Source: Rhodospirillaceae bacterium UBA1479 (GTDB lineage Bacteria; Pseudomonadota; Alphaproteobacteria; Rhodospirillales; Casp-alpha2). Taken from it: a stretch of DNA of 64,000 nucleotides. Of this stretch, positions 53,771 through 64,000 are shown piece after piece (the stretch's first letter is position 1; each line of letters begins with the position of its first letter). The position numbers and the translations under genes were made by a program. The notes below the pieces were generated by a model. That model saw only the letters and a program-made list of their open reading frames with translations, searched no databases and was not told the DNA's origin. Location of the stretch: positions 125,438 to 189,437 of the forward strand of contig DCRZ01000008.1 in the NCBI GenBank assembly GCA_002325375.1, read 5' to 3'.

Positions 53771-53796
53771 CTAGCTCAAGCCCCTAGTAAACCTGT

Positions 53797-55083
53797 CTAT
53801 TCCGCCGCCGACCGGCGCGCGATGTTGTCGAGGATCCGTTTTTCCATTTCCGGACGGAAATGGCGGATCAATCCTTGAATCGGCCAAGCCGCCGCGTCGC
53901 CCAGGGCGCAGATGGTGTGCCCTTCGACCTGGCGGGTGACCTCTTCCAGCGTGTCGATCTCGTCGATATGGGCATCGCCCGAAACCATGCGCTGCATGAC
54001 CCGCGCCATCCAACCGGTGCCTTCACGGCACGGCGTGCACTGGCCGCAGCTTTCATGCTTGTAGAAGGCCGAAAGCCGCGCGATGGCCTTGATCACATCC
54101 GTCGACTTGTCCATGACCATGACCGCCGCCGTGCCCAGGCCGGAGCGCTGTTCGCGCAAGGAATCGAAATCCATCAGTACGTCGTCGCAGATGGACTTGG
54201 GCAGCACCGGCACCGACGCCCCGCCCGGAATGACGCACAGCAGGTTATCCCAGCCGCCGCGCACCCCGCCCGCATGCCGTTCGATGAGTTCCTTGAGCGG
54301 AATGCCCATTTCCTCTTCGACCGTACAGGGCTGGTTCACATGACCCGAGATGTTGAACAGCTTGGTGCCCACGTTGTTGGGCCGGCCGATGCCGGAAAAC
54401 CAGTCCGCGCCCCGGCGCAGGATGGTCGGCGCCACGGCGATGGATTCCACGTTGTTGACCGTGGTCGGGCAGCCCCACACGCCGACCCCCGCCGGGAACG
54501 GCGGCTTCAGGCGCGGCTGGCCCTTCTTGCCTTCCAGGCTTTCGATCAGCGAGGTTTCCTCGCCGCAGATATAGGCCCCGGCGCCGGAATGGACGTAGAA
54601 ATCGAACTTCCAGCCCGTGCCGCAGGCATCGTCACCGATCAGGCCCGCTTCGTAAGCCTCGTCGACGGCGCGCTGCAGGCAATCGATCTCGTGATGAAAT
54701 TCGCCGCGCACGTAGCAATAGGCCGCATGGGCGCCCATGGCGAAGGACGCGACCAAGGCACCTTCGATGAGCTTATGCGGCTCGGAGCGCATGATTTCGC
54801 GGTCCTTGCAGGTGCCGGGCTCGCCCTCGTCCGCGTTGATGACAAGGTAATGCGGCCGGGTACCGATCTCCTTGGGCATGAAGGACCACTTCACGCCTGT
54901 GGGGAAGCCGGCACCACCACGCCCGCGCAGGCCCGATTCCTTCATCTCGTCGATGATCTTGTCGCGGCCCAGTTCGATCAGCTTGTTCGTGCCGTCCCAG
55001 TCGCCGCGCGCGCGGGCACCGTCGAGCCAGGGGCTGTCGAAACCGTAGATATTGGTGAAGATACGATCCTTGTCGGCAAGCAT
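53797..55083 (-). CDS. nuoF: NADH-quinone oxidoreductase subunit F
   Basis: NADH- and FMN-binding subunit of complex I, 428 residues. The glycine-rich NADH site is SGLRGRGGAGFPTGVKW, the FMN site includes YICGEETSLIESLEG, and cluster N3 is held by SCGQCTPCREG plus a later Cys. The ATG at 55083 (MLADKDRIFTNIYG) shares one base with the nuoE stop; the frame upstream to 55308 lies within nuoE. Confidence 0.98.
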   Translation of the reverse strand: MLADKDRIFTNIYGFDSPWLDGARARGDWDGTNKLIELGRDKIIDEMKESGLRGRGGAGFPTGVKWSFMPKEIGTRPHYLVINADEGEPGTCKDREIMRSEPHKLIEGALVASFAMGAHAAYCYVRGEFHHEIDCLQRAVDEAYEAGLIGDDACGTGWKFDFYVHSGAGAYICGEETSLIESLEGKKGQPRLKPPFPAGVGVWGCPTTVNNVESIAVAPTILRRGADWFSGIGRPNNVGTKLFNISGHVNQPCTVEEEMGIPLKELIERHAGGVRGGWDNLLCVIPGGASVPVLPKSICDDVLMDFDSLREQRSGLGTAAVMVMDKSTDVIKAIARLSAFYKHESCGQCTPCREGTGWMARVMQRMVSGDAHIDEIDTLEEVTRQVEGHTICALGDAAAWPIQGLIRHFRPEMEKRILDNIARRSAAE

Positions 55084-55703
55084 CAGTCGTCGCCTCCCGC
55101 CTTGGCGGCCCGGTCCGGATAGCGGTCGGTCAGGGTCGTGATCCCGCCGGCGGGCTCGCAGGTATAACGCCCGGACTGGGAGCCGACCTTCGGCTTCTGA
55201 CCAGCCTTGAGCGCCGTCAGGACCTCTTCGGTCGTCGCCGAATCCAGGTCTTCGTAATAATCGTCGCCGATCTGCATCATCGGCGCGTTGACGCAGGCGC
55301 CCAGGCATTCGACCTCAAGCACCGTGAAGTCGCCGTCGGCCGAGGTTTCGCCGTTCGAACAACCGGTGACCTTCTTGCAGGCGGCCATGATCTGGTCTGA
55401 GCCGCGCAACCAGCACGGCAGGTTGGTGCAGACCTGGACGAAGTGCTTCCCGACCGGTTTCAGGTTGTACATGGTGTAGAAGGTCGCGACCTCGTAGACG
55501 CGGATCGACGCCATATCCAGCATGTCGGCGATGACTTCGATCGCCGCCTGGGGAATCCAGCCGCCGTTCTGCCGTTGCGCCAGATCAAGCAGCGGCATCA
55601 CCGCGCTCTGCTGGCGGCCGTCCGGATACTTGGCGATGTGCCATTTGGCCTTTTCGAGGTTCTCCGCCGAAAAGGCGAAGCTCGACGGTTGTTCAATATT
55701 CAT
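55083..55703 (-). CDS. nuoE: NADH-quinone oxidoreductase subunit E
   Basis: Thioredoxin-like subunit of complex I with the 2Fe-2S cluster N1a, 206 residues. The ligands are in VCTNLPCWLRG and ECLGACVNAPMM. A C-terminal extension of about 40 residues (KAGQKPKVGSQSGRYTCEP) is typical of alphaproteobacteria. ATG at 55703 is used; a GTG three codons earlier overlaps the nuoD stop as GTGA and could be the real start. Confidence 0.96.
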   Translation of the reverse strand: MNIEQPSSFAFSAENLEKAKWHIAKYPDGRQQSAVMPLLDLAQRQNGGWIPQAAIEVIADMLDMASIRVYEVATFYTMYNLKPVGKHFVQVCTNLPCWLRGSDQIMAACKKVTGCSNGETSADGDFTVLEVECLGACVNAPMMQIGDDYYEDLDSATTEEVLTALKAGQKPKVGSQSGRYTCEPAGGITTLTDRYPDRAAKAGGDD

Positions 55704-55708
55704 CCCGG

Positions 55709-56890
55709 TCACCGGTCGATTTCGCCGAACACGACGTCGATGGAACCGATGTTCGCGACCACGTCCGCGAGCATATGCCCCTTCGACAGGAATTCCGTCG
55801 CTTCCAGATGGGCGAATCCCGGCGCCCGAATCTTGCAGCGATAGGGTTTGTTGGAGCCGTCGGCCACCAGATAGACGCCGAATTCACCCTTGGGCGCTTC
55901 GACGGCCGTATAGGTTTCGCCAGCAGGCACGTGGAAGCCTTCGGTAAACAGTTTGAAGTGGTGGATCAAGGCTTCCATGGATTGCTTCATGTCGCCGCGG
56001 GTCGGCGGCGTGACCTTCTTGTTGGTCGACTTGACCGGCCCGCCGGGCATGTTTTCAACGCATTGGCGGATGATCTTCAAGGATTCGCGCATTTCCAGCA
56101 TGCGCACCAGATAGCGGTCGTAACAGTCGCCCATCTTGCCCACGGGAATGTCGAAATCCATGTCCGCATAGGCGTCATAGGGCTGCGACTTGCGCAGGTC
56201 CCAGGCAATTCCGGACGCGCGCAGATTCGGGCCCGTGAAGCCCCAGTCGAAGCATTGTTCGGCATCGATGACGCCGATATCGACCGTGCGCTGCTTGAAG
56301 ATGCGGTTTTCCGTGAGCAGGCTTTCCAGATCGTCAAGGAAGGCCGGGAACTCGTCATCGGCCCATTTGGCGATGTCTTCCAGCAACCCCGCCGGCAGGT
56401 CCTGGGCAACGCCGCCGACGCGGAAATAGTTCATATGCAGGCGCGCACCCGACGCGGATTCGCAGAACTCCATCAGGCGTTCGCGAATCTCGAAGCCCCA
56501 CAGCATCGGCGTCATCGCGCCCACGTCCATGGCGAAGGCCGTGATGTTCAGGATGTGGTTGAGGATGCGCCCGATCTCGCAATAGAGCACGCGGATGTAC
56601 TGGCCGCGTTTGGGAATTTCGATGCCCAACAGCTTTTCCGCCGCCAGCACGAAGGCGTGTTCCTGGTTCTGCGGCGCGACATAGTCCAGGCGGTCAAAGT
56701 ACGGCACGGCCTGGGCATAGGTCTTGTACTCGATAAGCTTTTCCGTGCCCCGGTGCAGCAGTCCGATGTGCGGATCGGCGCGTTCCACGACCTCGCCGTC
56801 CATCTCCAGGACCAGGCGCAACACCCCGTGGGCCGCCGGATGCTGCGGCCCGAAGTTGAGGTTGAAATTCTTGATCTGGGTTTCGGCCAT
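55709..56890 (-). CDS. nuoD: NADH-quinone oxidoreductase subunit D
   Basis: 49-kDa-type subunit at the quinone site of complex I, 393 residues. The N-terminal FNLNFGPQHPAAHGVLRL contains the His that contacts quinone, and LLHRGTEKLIEYKTY follows. The C-terminus reads ADVVANIGSIDVVFGEIDR, the standard ending. It starts 2 bases after the nuoC stop. NuoC and NuoD are separate, not fused as in E. coli. Confidence 0.98.
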   Translation of the reverse strand: MAETQIKNFNLNFGPQHPAAHGVLRLVLEMDGEVVERADPHIGLLHRGTEKLIEYKTYAQAVPYFDRLDYVAPQNQEHAFVLAAEKLLGIEIPKRGQYIRVLYCEIGRILNHILNITAFAMDVGAMTPMLWGFEIRERLMEFCESASGARLHMNYFRVGGVAQDLPAGLLEDIAKWADDEFPAFLDDLESLLTENRIFKQRTVDIGVIDAEQCFDWGFTGPNLRASGIAWDLRKSQPYDAYADMDFDIPVGKMGDCYDRYLVRMLEMRESLKIIRQCVENMPGGPVKSTNKKVTPPTRGDMKQSMEALIHHFKLFTEGFHVPAGETYTAVEAPKGEFGVYLVADGSNKPYRCKIRAPGFAHLEATEFLSKGHMLADVVANIGSIDVVFGEIDR

Positions 56891-56892
56891 GG

Positions 56893-57519
56893 TCAGGACG
56901 CCTCGGTTTCCGGTTCCGCCTCGGCCTTTTCGTCGCCCGGCAGAACGACGCGTTCCATGCCTTCCCAGGGGCTTTCGAAGTCGAAGTTGCGGAATTCCTG
57001 GGTCAGCTTCACGGGTTCGTAGACCACGCGTTTCTGTTCATCGTCGTAGCGCACCTCGACATAGCCCGTCAGCGGGAAATCCTTGCGCAGGGGATGGCCC
57101 TCGAACCCATAGTCGGTCAGCAGACGGCGCAGGTCGGGATGGTCGGAGAAGAACACGCCATACATGTCCCAGATTTCGCGCTCGAACCAATTGGCGGTCG
57201 AGAACACCCCGGCGACGGACGGCACGGGGTCGTCTTCGTCCGTGCGCAGTTTGACGCGGATGCGCGTGTTATGGGTCATGGACAGAAGGTTGTAGACGAT
57301 CTCGAAACGCGGGCTTTCATCGGCGTAATCGACGCCGCAGATATCCATCAGCTGATGGAACCGGCAGTTCGAATCGTCACGCAGGGATTTCAGCACCGCG
57401 ACGATGGCGTCCCGCTTGACGGTGATCATCAATTCGCCAAGACGCACCTCGTCGGCCAGCAGCTTGTCGCCAAGCTGGTCGCGGAGGTGTTCGGCAAGTT
57501 CCTTGAGGGCCTGATCCAT
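56893..57519 (-). CDS. nuoC: NADH-quinone oxidoreductase subunit C
   Basis: 30-kDa-type peripheral subunit of complex I, 208 residues. The family signature ANWFEREIWDMYGVFFSDHP is followed by LRRLLTDYGFEGHPLRKDFP. The ATG at 57519 (MDQALKELAEHL) is the likely start; the frame could extend to 57576 into the nuoB end. It ends 2 bases before nuoD. Confidence 0.97.
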   Translation of the reverse strand: MDQALKELAEHLRDQLGDKLLADEVRLGELMITVKRDAIVAVLKSLRDDSNCRFHQLMDICGVDYADESPRFEIVYNLLSMTHNTRIRVKLRTDEDDPVPSVAGVFSTANWFEREIWDMYGVFFSDHPDLRRLLTDYGFEGHPLRKDFPLTGYVEVRYDDEQKRVVYEPVKLTQEFRNFDFESPWEGMERVVLPGDEKAEAEPETEAS

Positions 57520-57566
57520 GGTCTTCTTGGTTCTTTTAGTGATCGGTCGCGGTTCGTCCGGTCGCG

Positions 57567-58127
57567 TCAGCGCCACAGGGCGCCGGTACGGCGGATTTTC
57601 TTCTGCAATTGGAGAATGCCGTACACCAGCGCCTCGGCCGTCGGCGGACAGCCGGGCACATAGACGTCGACGGGCACGACGCGGTCACAACCGCGCACGA
57701 TGGCGTAGGAATAATGATAATAGCCGCCGCCGTTGGCGCAGGATCCCATGGAGATCACATAACGCGGTTCCGCCATCTGGTCATAAACCTTGCGGAACGC
57801 GGGGGCCATTTTGTTGGTCAGGGTGCCGGCGACGATCATCACGTCCGACTGGCGCGGGCTCGGCCGCGGCACGACGCCGAATCGATCCAGGTCATAGCGG
57901 CTCATGTAGGCGTGGATCATCTCGACCGCACAGCAGGCCAGACCGAAGGTCATGGGCCACAGCGATCCCGTGCGCGCCCAGTTGACCAGCTTGTCCACAT
58001 TGGCAAGGACGAAGCCCTTGTCCTGCAGTTCCTGGGTCACGCGGGCGAGAATCTCGTCCTGCTCGGCACCGGGCCCCAGGGGTTGGCCCAGGTCGGGGGC
58101 GGTTCCGGGCTGCGTCACGACGGACAT
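57567..58127 (-). CDS. nuoB: NADH-quinone oxidoreductase subunit B
   Basis: PSST-type subunit with the terminal 4Fe-4S cluster N2 that hands electrons to quinone, 186 residues. The adjacent cysteines are in FGLACCAVEMIHA, the others in SMGSCANGGGYYH and VPGCPPTAEALVYGI. A 25-residue N-terminal extension rich in Gly and Pro precedes the core. It follows nuoA by 16 bases. Confidence 0.98.
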   Translation of the reverse strand: MSVVTQPGTAPDLGQPLGPGAEQDEILARVTQELQDKGFVLANVDKLVNWARTGSLWPMTFGLACCAVEMIHAYMSRYDLDRFGVVPRPSPRQSDVMIVAGTLTNKMAPAFRKVYDQMAEPRYVISMGSCANGGGYYHYSYAIVRGCDRVVPVDVYVPGCPPTAEALVYGILQLQKKIRRTGALWR

Positions 58128-58143
58128 TCGGTCACTCCCTCTA

Positions 58144-58509
58144 TTATTCCCATTCGAGGGCGCCTTTGCGCCACTCGTAGATAAATCCGATGGTCAGCAC
58201 GGACAGGAATACCATCATCGACCAGAAACCGAAGACACCGATCTTGCCCAGCGTCACCGCCCAGGGGAACAGAAAGGCCACTTCGAGGTCGAAAATGATG
58301 AACAGGATGGCCACCAGATAGAACCGAACGTCAAACCGGCCGCGCGAATCGTCAAACGCTTCGAAGCCGCATTCATAGGCCGAGTTCTTTTCCACATCGG
58401 GGTTCTGCTGGGCGATCACGAAAGACGCAATCATGATCGCGCCGGCAAGCCCGACGGCAATCCCGATGAAGATCAGGATGGGGAGATATTCCAATAGCAA
58501 ATCGTTCAC
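58144..58509 (-). CDS. nuoA: NADH-quinone oxidoreductase subunit A
   Basis: First gene of the complex I operon; a membrane subunit of 121 residues with three helices. The conserved loop NSAYECGFEAFDDSRGRFDVRF and the FDLEVAFLFPWAV segment are present. The start is GTG at 58509 behind AGGGAG; no ATG gives a sensible N-terminus. The frame upstream to 58557 lacks family sequence. Confidence 0.95.
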   Translation of the reverse strand: MNDLLLEYLPILIFIGIAVGLAGAIMIASFVIAQQNPDVEKNSAYECGFEAFDDSRGRFDVRFYLVAILFIIFDLEVAFLFPWAVTLGKIGVFGFWSMMVFLSVLTIGFIYEWRKGALEWE

Positions 58510-58572
58510 GCCGAACTCCCTGTCCCCGGCTTCCTGCCTTGGTCCCCCCGAATGCATTCTAGGAATGCCGCG

Positions 58573-58615
58573 ATGCGGCCACGTCGATGGCTTAATGCGG
58601 CCATGTCGATGACTA
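58573..58615. repeat. Two 21-base direct repeats upstream of nuoA
   Basis: Copy 1 (58573-58593) and copy 2 (58595-58615) start 22 bases apart, about two helix turns, and differ at three or four positions. They share ATGCGGCCA, then GTCGATG. They lie 64-106 bases before the nuoA start, where an operon regulator could bind, or may be a simple duplication. Confidence 0.7.
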
Positions 58616-58726
58616 CCGGGGGAAAGTGACCGATAACCGGATAAATTTCAAAGGTTTTATCGCAACGCAGGCGCAAAAAACCGATGCCCGGCGACAGACG
58701 CGAAGGAAACCTGGAATTGGGGGAAA

Positions 58727-58803
<77 letters not shown>

Positions 58804-58966
58804 TTCTGAAGGGTCTTTCGGCCTGGGGCATGGGCCCCGGTGCGCGAAAGAGGGCACCATGTACTCCAGCGCCGGAAGCAGTGTCAAGGACGATCGGCGG
58901 GAAAAGTCCACTAACCTCTCTTGCCTTGGAAATCTTAGGCTTGCGGCACCCTCCCCCGGCGGCGAA

Positions 58967-59042
58967 TGGTGGGCGGTGAGGGGTTCGAACCCCCGACCTT
59001 CTGGGTGTAAACCAGACGCTCTCCCAACTGAGCTAACCGCCC
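58967..59042 (-). tRNA. tRNA-Val (anticodon TAC)
   Basis: On the minus strand the acceptor stem GGGCGGT/ACCGCCC, D arm TAGCTCAGTTGGGAGAGC, anticodon arm TCTGG-TTTACAC-CCAGA and T arm GGGGGTTCGAACCCC form a full cloverleaf. Anticodon TAC reads Val. The CCA end is encoded. It is transcribed before tRNA-Asp, 163 bases away; a Val-Asp pair is common in alphaproteobacteria. Confidence 0.96.
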
Positions 59043-59150
59043 GTTTGCCGAGGGCTCTATTTAAGGGCTGTTGCCGGCCGGCACAAGCACGCATGACCCC
59101 TGCCCCACACCACCGGCGAACCCAGCCGCAATGACCTACAGCCAAACGAA

Positions 59151-59266
59151 ACCGGCCACCGATTACTCGGCGGCCAAGCAATTCACCAAACAAAACCGGC
59201 CGCCGATTGCTCGGCGGCCAAGCAATTCACCAAACAAAACCGGCCGCCGATTGCTCGGCGGCCGGT
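59151..59266. repeat. 44-bp tandem repeat, about 2.6 copies, each with a hairpin
   Basis: Copies begin at 59151, 59195 and 59239, with an exact 44-base period. Each unit contains GGCCGCCGA-TTGC-TCGGCGGCC or a close variant, and AAGCAATTCACCAAAC between. The copy next to hupB forms the longest stem (12 bp); the one farthest away has two changed bases that weaken the stem. It looks like tandem duplication of the hupB terminator. Confidence 0.9.
59236..59266 (-). terminator. Intrinsic terminator of hupB
   Basis: ACCGGCCGCCGA and TCGGCGGCCGGT form a perfect 12-bp stem around a four-base loop. On the minus strand it is followed by TTTTGTTTG. It lies 34 bases after the hupB stop. Two more copies follow downstream with the same T-rich tail. 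Confidence 0.85.
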
Positions 59267-59299
59267 CTGTAGGCGTTACGTGTGGCTGAGACGCCGGTC

Positions 59300-59572
59300 T
59301 TAGTTGACCGCGTCCTTCAGACCCTTGCCAGCCTTGAACTTGGGCTGGTTGGACGCCGGAATCTGGATGCTTTCGCCGGTCCGCGGGTTACGGCCCGTGG
59401 TCGCGGCGCGCTTGGTCACACTGAAGGTGCCGAAGCCGACCAGGCGGACTTCGTCTCCGCCCTTCAAAGCGCCAGCGATCGCGTCGAAAACGCTGTCAAC
59501 CGCGCTCGCGGAATCGGATTTGGACAAGCCGGTGCTATTGGCAACGGCTGCGATCAGATCATTCTTGTTCAA
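59300..59572 (-). CDS. hupB: DNA-binding protein HU
   Basis: Histone-like nucleoid protein of 90 residues, the normal HU length. It begins NKNDLIAAVANSTGLSKSDS and has VRLVGFGTFSVTKRAATTGR and the DNA-intercalating arm region RNPRTGESIQIPAS. The start is TTG at 59572, eight bases behind GAGGGGG; no ATG or GTG gives the right N-terminus, and the frame upstream to 59707 is not HU-like. It lies between lon and the tRNA genes, the usual place in this group. Confidence 0.96.
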   Translation of the reverse strand: MNKNDLIAAVANSTGLSKSDSASAVDSVFDAIAGALKGGDEVRLVGFGTFSVTKRAATTGRNPRTGESIQIPASNQPKFKAGKGLKDAVN

Positions 59573-59632
59573 TTGAAAGGCCCCCTCTTGCTGAAAGGTA
59601 TCGGGTTGGGACAAATAGATTATTATCGTGAT

Positions 59633-59680
59633 CGGGTGTTTAGCCACCCACTCGACCGGGTGTTTCGCCACCCGTTCGAA
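59633..59680. repeat. Two tandem 24-bp units with small inverted repeats upstream of hupB
   Basis: The units at 59633-59656 and 59657-59680 share CGGGTGTTT and GCCACCC. Each contains an inverted repeat: GGGTG/CACCC in the first, CGGGTG/CACCCG in the second. They lie 61-108 bases before the hupB start, so they could be operator or leader structures for hupB. The remainder of the 59573-59904 gap holds the hupB promoter region and the lon terminator; no other gene was seen. Confidence 0.75.
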
Positions 59681-59837
59681 TCGCGAAGAGTGTATGTGCG
59701 CACCCATGGGGCGTCAATCTTCATGCCCCAGTTTTCCCCAGATTTTTGCGGGTTTCGACGAATTTTCCGGCATTCGTTCCGGGCTCGGAAGAATGCCCTT
59801 GATGCGCACGGAGGGGCGGATTTCCGCCATCTTCATG

Positions 59838-59869
59838 AAAACGGGCCGCCGGATGATCCGGCGGCCCGT
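59838..59869 (-). terminator. Intrinsic terminator of lon
   Basis: ACGGGCCGCCGGA and TCCGGCGGCCCGT form a perfect 13-bp stem around TGA. On the minus strand TTTTC follows. It lies 36 bases after the lon stop. On the plus strand A residues follow, so it is mainly a minus-strand signal. Confidence 0.85.
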
Positions 59870-59904
59870 AAAAACATCTATATATTGTAATTGGTTACCT
59901 GAAT

Positions 59905-62325
<2,421 letters not shown>

Positions 62326-62451
62326 CTGGCCTCAACACGGGAAGACCGCGCCACAAGGACGACGGCGGGTTGGAATTGCTTCACAACAAAGGTGGGGGAT
62401 GGAACGCTGCGGCGCAAGCCCAGACCGTGGATAACCGTGGAAAGACGCAAA

Positions 62452-63717
62452 TTACGCGCTGGTTTCCACTTCTTCGGCCTTTTCGCCGTAGATGAACAGC
62501 GGATTGGCACTTTCTTCCACCACCTCTCCATTGATGACGACCTCTTCCACACCTTCCATGCCGGGAAGGTCGAACATGGTGTCGAGGAGAATATTTTCCA
62601 TGATCGACCGCAAGCCCCGGGCACCGGTCTTGCGTTCGACGGCCTTTACGGCGATGGAACGAAGGGCGGTATCGGAGAACGTCAGCTTGGTGTCTTCCAT
62701 CTCGAACAGGCGCTGGTACTGCTTGACCAGGGCGTTCTTCGGCTTGGTCAGGATTTCCACCAGCGCGTCTTCGTCCAGGTCCTCCAGGGTCGCGACCACA
62801 GGCAGGCGGCCGACGAACTCGGGGATCAGGCCGAATTTCAACAAGTCTTCCGGCTCCACCTCGCGCAGGATTTCACCGGTCTGGCGTTCCTCGGGCGCAC
62901 GCACGTCGGCGCCAAAACCGATGCTGGAGCCCTTGCCGCGGGCGGAAATGATCTTGTCCAACCCGGCGAAGGCACCACCGCAGATGAAAAGGATATTGGT
63001 GGTATCGACCTGCAGGAACTCCTGCTGCGGGTGCTTACGCCCGCCCTGGGGCGGCACGCTGGCGACCGTGCCTTCCATGATCTTCAGCAACGCCTGCTGC
63101 ACGCCTTCGCCCGACACGTCGCGGGTGATCGACGGATTGTCGGATTTGCGGCTGATCTTATCGACTTCGTCGATATAGACGATGCCGCGCTGCGCGCGCT
63201 CTACGTTGTAGTCGGCGGACTGCAGCAGCTTGAGAATGATGTTTTCGACGTCTTCACCGACATAGCCGGCCTCGGTCAGGGTCGTCGCATCGGCCATGGT
63301 GAAGGGCACATCCAGGATGCGCGCCAGGGTCTGCGCCAACAGGGTCTTGCCGCAACCGGTCGGGCCGACCAGCAGGATGTTGGACTTGGCCAGTTCGACG
63401 TCGTTGTTCTTGGCGCCGTGATTCAGGCGCTTGTAGTGGTTGTGCACGGCGACCGACAACACACGCTTGGCGTTGTTCTGGCCGATCACGTAGTCATCGA
63501 GGACGGAGCAGATGTCCATCGGCGTCGGCACGCCGTCGCCCGACTTCACGAGGTTCGTCTTGTGCTCTTCGCGGATGATGTCCATGCACAGCTCGACACA
63601 TTCGTCGCAGATGAACACGGTCGGACCCGCGATCAGCTTGCGCACCTCGTGCTGGCTTTTGCCGCAGAACGAGCAATAAAGGGTGTTCTTGGAGTCGCTG
63701 CCGGTGGTTTTCGTCAT
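62452..63717 (-). CDS. clpX: ClpX ATPase, specificity subunit of Clp protease
   Basis: AAA+ unfoldase that feeds substrates to ClpP; in alphaproteobacteria it drives cell-cycle proteolysis. It has 421 residues. The N-terminal zinc-binding domain has Cys15, Cys18, Cys37 and Cys40. Walker A is GPTGCGKT and Walker B is IVYIDEVDKI. The ClpP-binding IGF-type loop is GLIPEFVGRLP nearby, with KFGLIPEF. It follows clpP by about 185 bases. Confidence 0.98.
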   Translation of the reverse strand: MTKTTGSDSKNTLYCSFCGKSQHEVRKLIAGPTVFICDECVELCMDIIREEHKTNLVKSGDGVPTPMDICSVLDDYVIGQNNAKRVLSVAVHNHYKRLNHGAKNNDVELAKSNILLVGPTGCGKTLLAQTLARILDVPFTMADATTLTEAGYVGEDVENIILKLLQSADYNVERAQRGIVYIDEVDKISRKSDNPSITRDVSGEGVQQALLKIMEGTVASVPPQGGRKHPQQEFLQVDTTNILFICGGAFAGLDKIISARGKGSSIGFGADVRAPEERQTGEILREVEPEDLLKFGLIPEFVGRLPVVATLEDLDEDALVEILTKPKNALVKQYQRLFEMEDTKLTFSDTALRSIAVKAVERKTGARGLRSIMENILLDTMFDLPGMEGVEEVVINGEVVEESANPLFIYGEKAEEVETSA

Positions 63718-63902
63718 TGTTTATCCTGTTGGTCCCGCGCCGCCTCCCGGATCAAGACCATGTTAGCCGGACCCTTGTGCAACACTCAATCACAATCACG
63801 CCCATGGAGCTATGCCAAAAGACGTAGCGGCGGAGAGACGTCCCGTAGTATTTGCGCCGCCACCCAAGACCTGGGGGCAGCCATTTAGACGGAGGCCGCG
63901 GC

Positions 63903-64000
63903 TCAACCCTTGCCGGGCTTGCCGCCGTCGTCGTCGCCGGTGGCCGGCCGGTTGGCGACCACTTCGTCGATCAGACCGAACGCTTTGGCTTCCTCTGGAG
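63903..64000 (-). CDS. clpP: ClpP protease proteolytic subunit, C-terminal end only
   Basis: Only the last 31 codons lie in the window; the rest continues past base 64000. On the minus strand they read PEEAKAFGLIDEVVANRP, the conserved C-terminal part of ClpP, followed by a short Gly/Asp/Lys-rich tail and TGA. The neighbour clpX and gene order confirm it. The catalytic triad lies outside the window. Confidence 0.9.
   Translation of the reverse strand, partial: PEEAKAFGLIDEVVANRPATGDDDGGKPGKG

Noticed and set aside
58510..58720. Housekeeping promoter for nuoA
   Set aside because: Several TTG-starting hexamers occur on the minus strand, but none has a TATAAT-like partner at 16-18 bases.
59151..59266. 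44-bp repeat as a CRISPR array
   Set aside because: The whole 44-base unit repeats without unique spacers and each unit is a terminator-like hairpin; there are no cas genes.

Overview
This 64 kb window is core chromosome of a GC-rich alphaproteobacterium, most likely Rhodospirillales-like. That is inferred from gene order (trpGDC-moaC-moeA-lexA-comEC-gltX-gltA; rpsB-tsf-pyrH-frr-uppS-cdsA-dxr-rseP-bamA-skp-lpxD-fabZ-lpxA-lpxI-lpxB; nuoA-N-birA-coaX-rnj-mce-DUF1467-proS-lolC-lolD; clpP-clpX-lon-hupB-tRNA-Val-tRNA-Asp), from LpxI in place of LpxH, from a ProRS without editing insert, and from an alphaproteobacterial GAAC-N7-GAAC SOS box in front of lexA. Species is not determined.

Layout. 1-4105 (+): end of trpG, then trpD and trpC (tryptophan) and moaC and moeA (molybdenum cofactor). 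4106-5066 (+): autoregulated lexA. 5096-7225 (-): comEC. 7372-10203 (+): gltX and gltA, ending in a terminator. 10258-28351 (-): lipid A, outer-membrane assembly, isoprenoid, phospholipid and translation genes read from rpsB down to lpxB, plus dnaE. 28545-36182: the accessory part. It holds a cobalt-type nitrile hydratase operon (alpha, beta, activator), a DoxX protein, an AhpD/CMD-like protein with an ECF41 sigma factor, a RidA-like and a PAS_5 protein, a gene-poor AT-richer stretch with a possible decayed secreted-protein gene, and an orphan MASE1-CHASE histidine kinase. 36377-58509 (-): lolD, lolC, proS, mce, RNase J, coaX, birA and the complete 14-gene complex I operon. 58727-59042 (-): tRNA-Asp and tRNA-Val. 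59300-64000 (-): hupB, lon, clpX and the end of clpP.

How the genes work together. The lpx/bam/rseP/dxr/cdsA/uppS/lol genes build and maintain the envelope: lipid A, BAM assembly, Skp chaperone, lipoprotein release, undecaprenyl and CDP-diacylglycerol supply. nuoA-N encodes the respiratory NADH dehydrogenase. clpP-clpX-lon is the proteolysis cluster. In the accessory region, the ECF41 sigma factor carries the family's WLPEP, DGGGK and NPDKL motifs, and the AhpD-like gene just upstream has a matching TGTCACA-N16-CGTC promoter. This makes a self-contained regulatory module.

Most unusual points: the ECF41 module with a readable target promoter; a nitrile hydratase with a His-rich N-terminus and no amidase next to it; a RidA-like protein with Val where the catalytic Arg should be; a hupB terminator repeated in tandem with a 44-bp period; a plus-strand intrinsic terminator with no plus-strand gene before it (candidate small RNA, 39.9-40.17 kb); and TTG start codons on cdsA, bamA, skp and hupB. 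No CRISPR array, insertion sequence, prophage or replication origin was recognised. All calls rest on reading the sequence; no database search was run.
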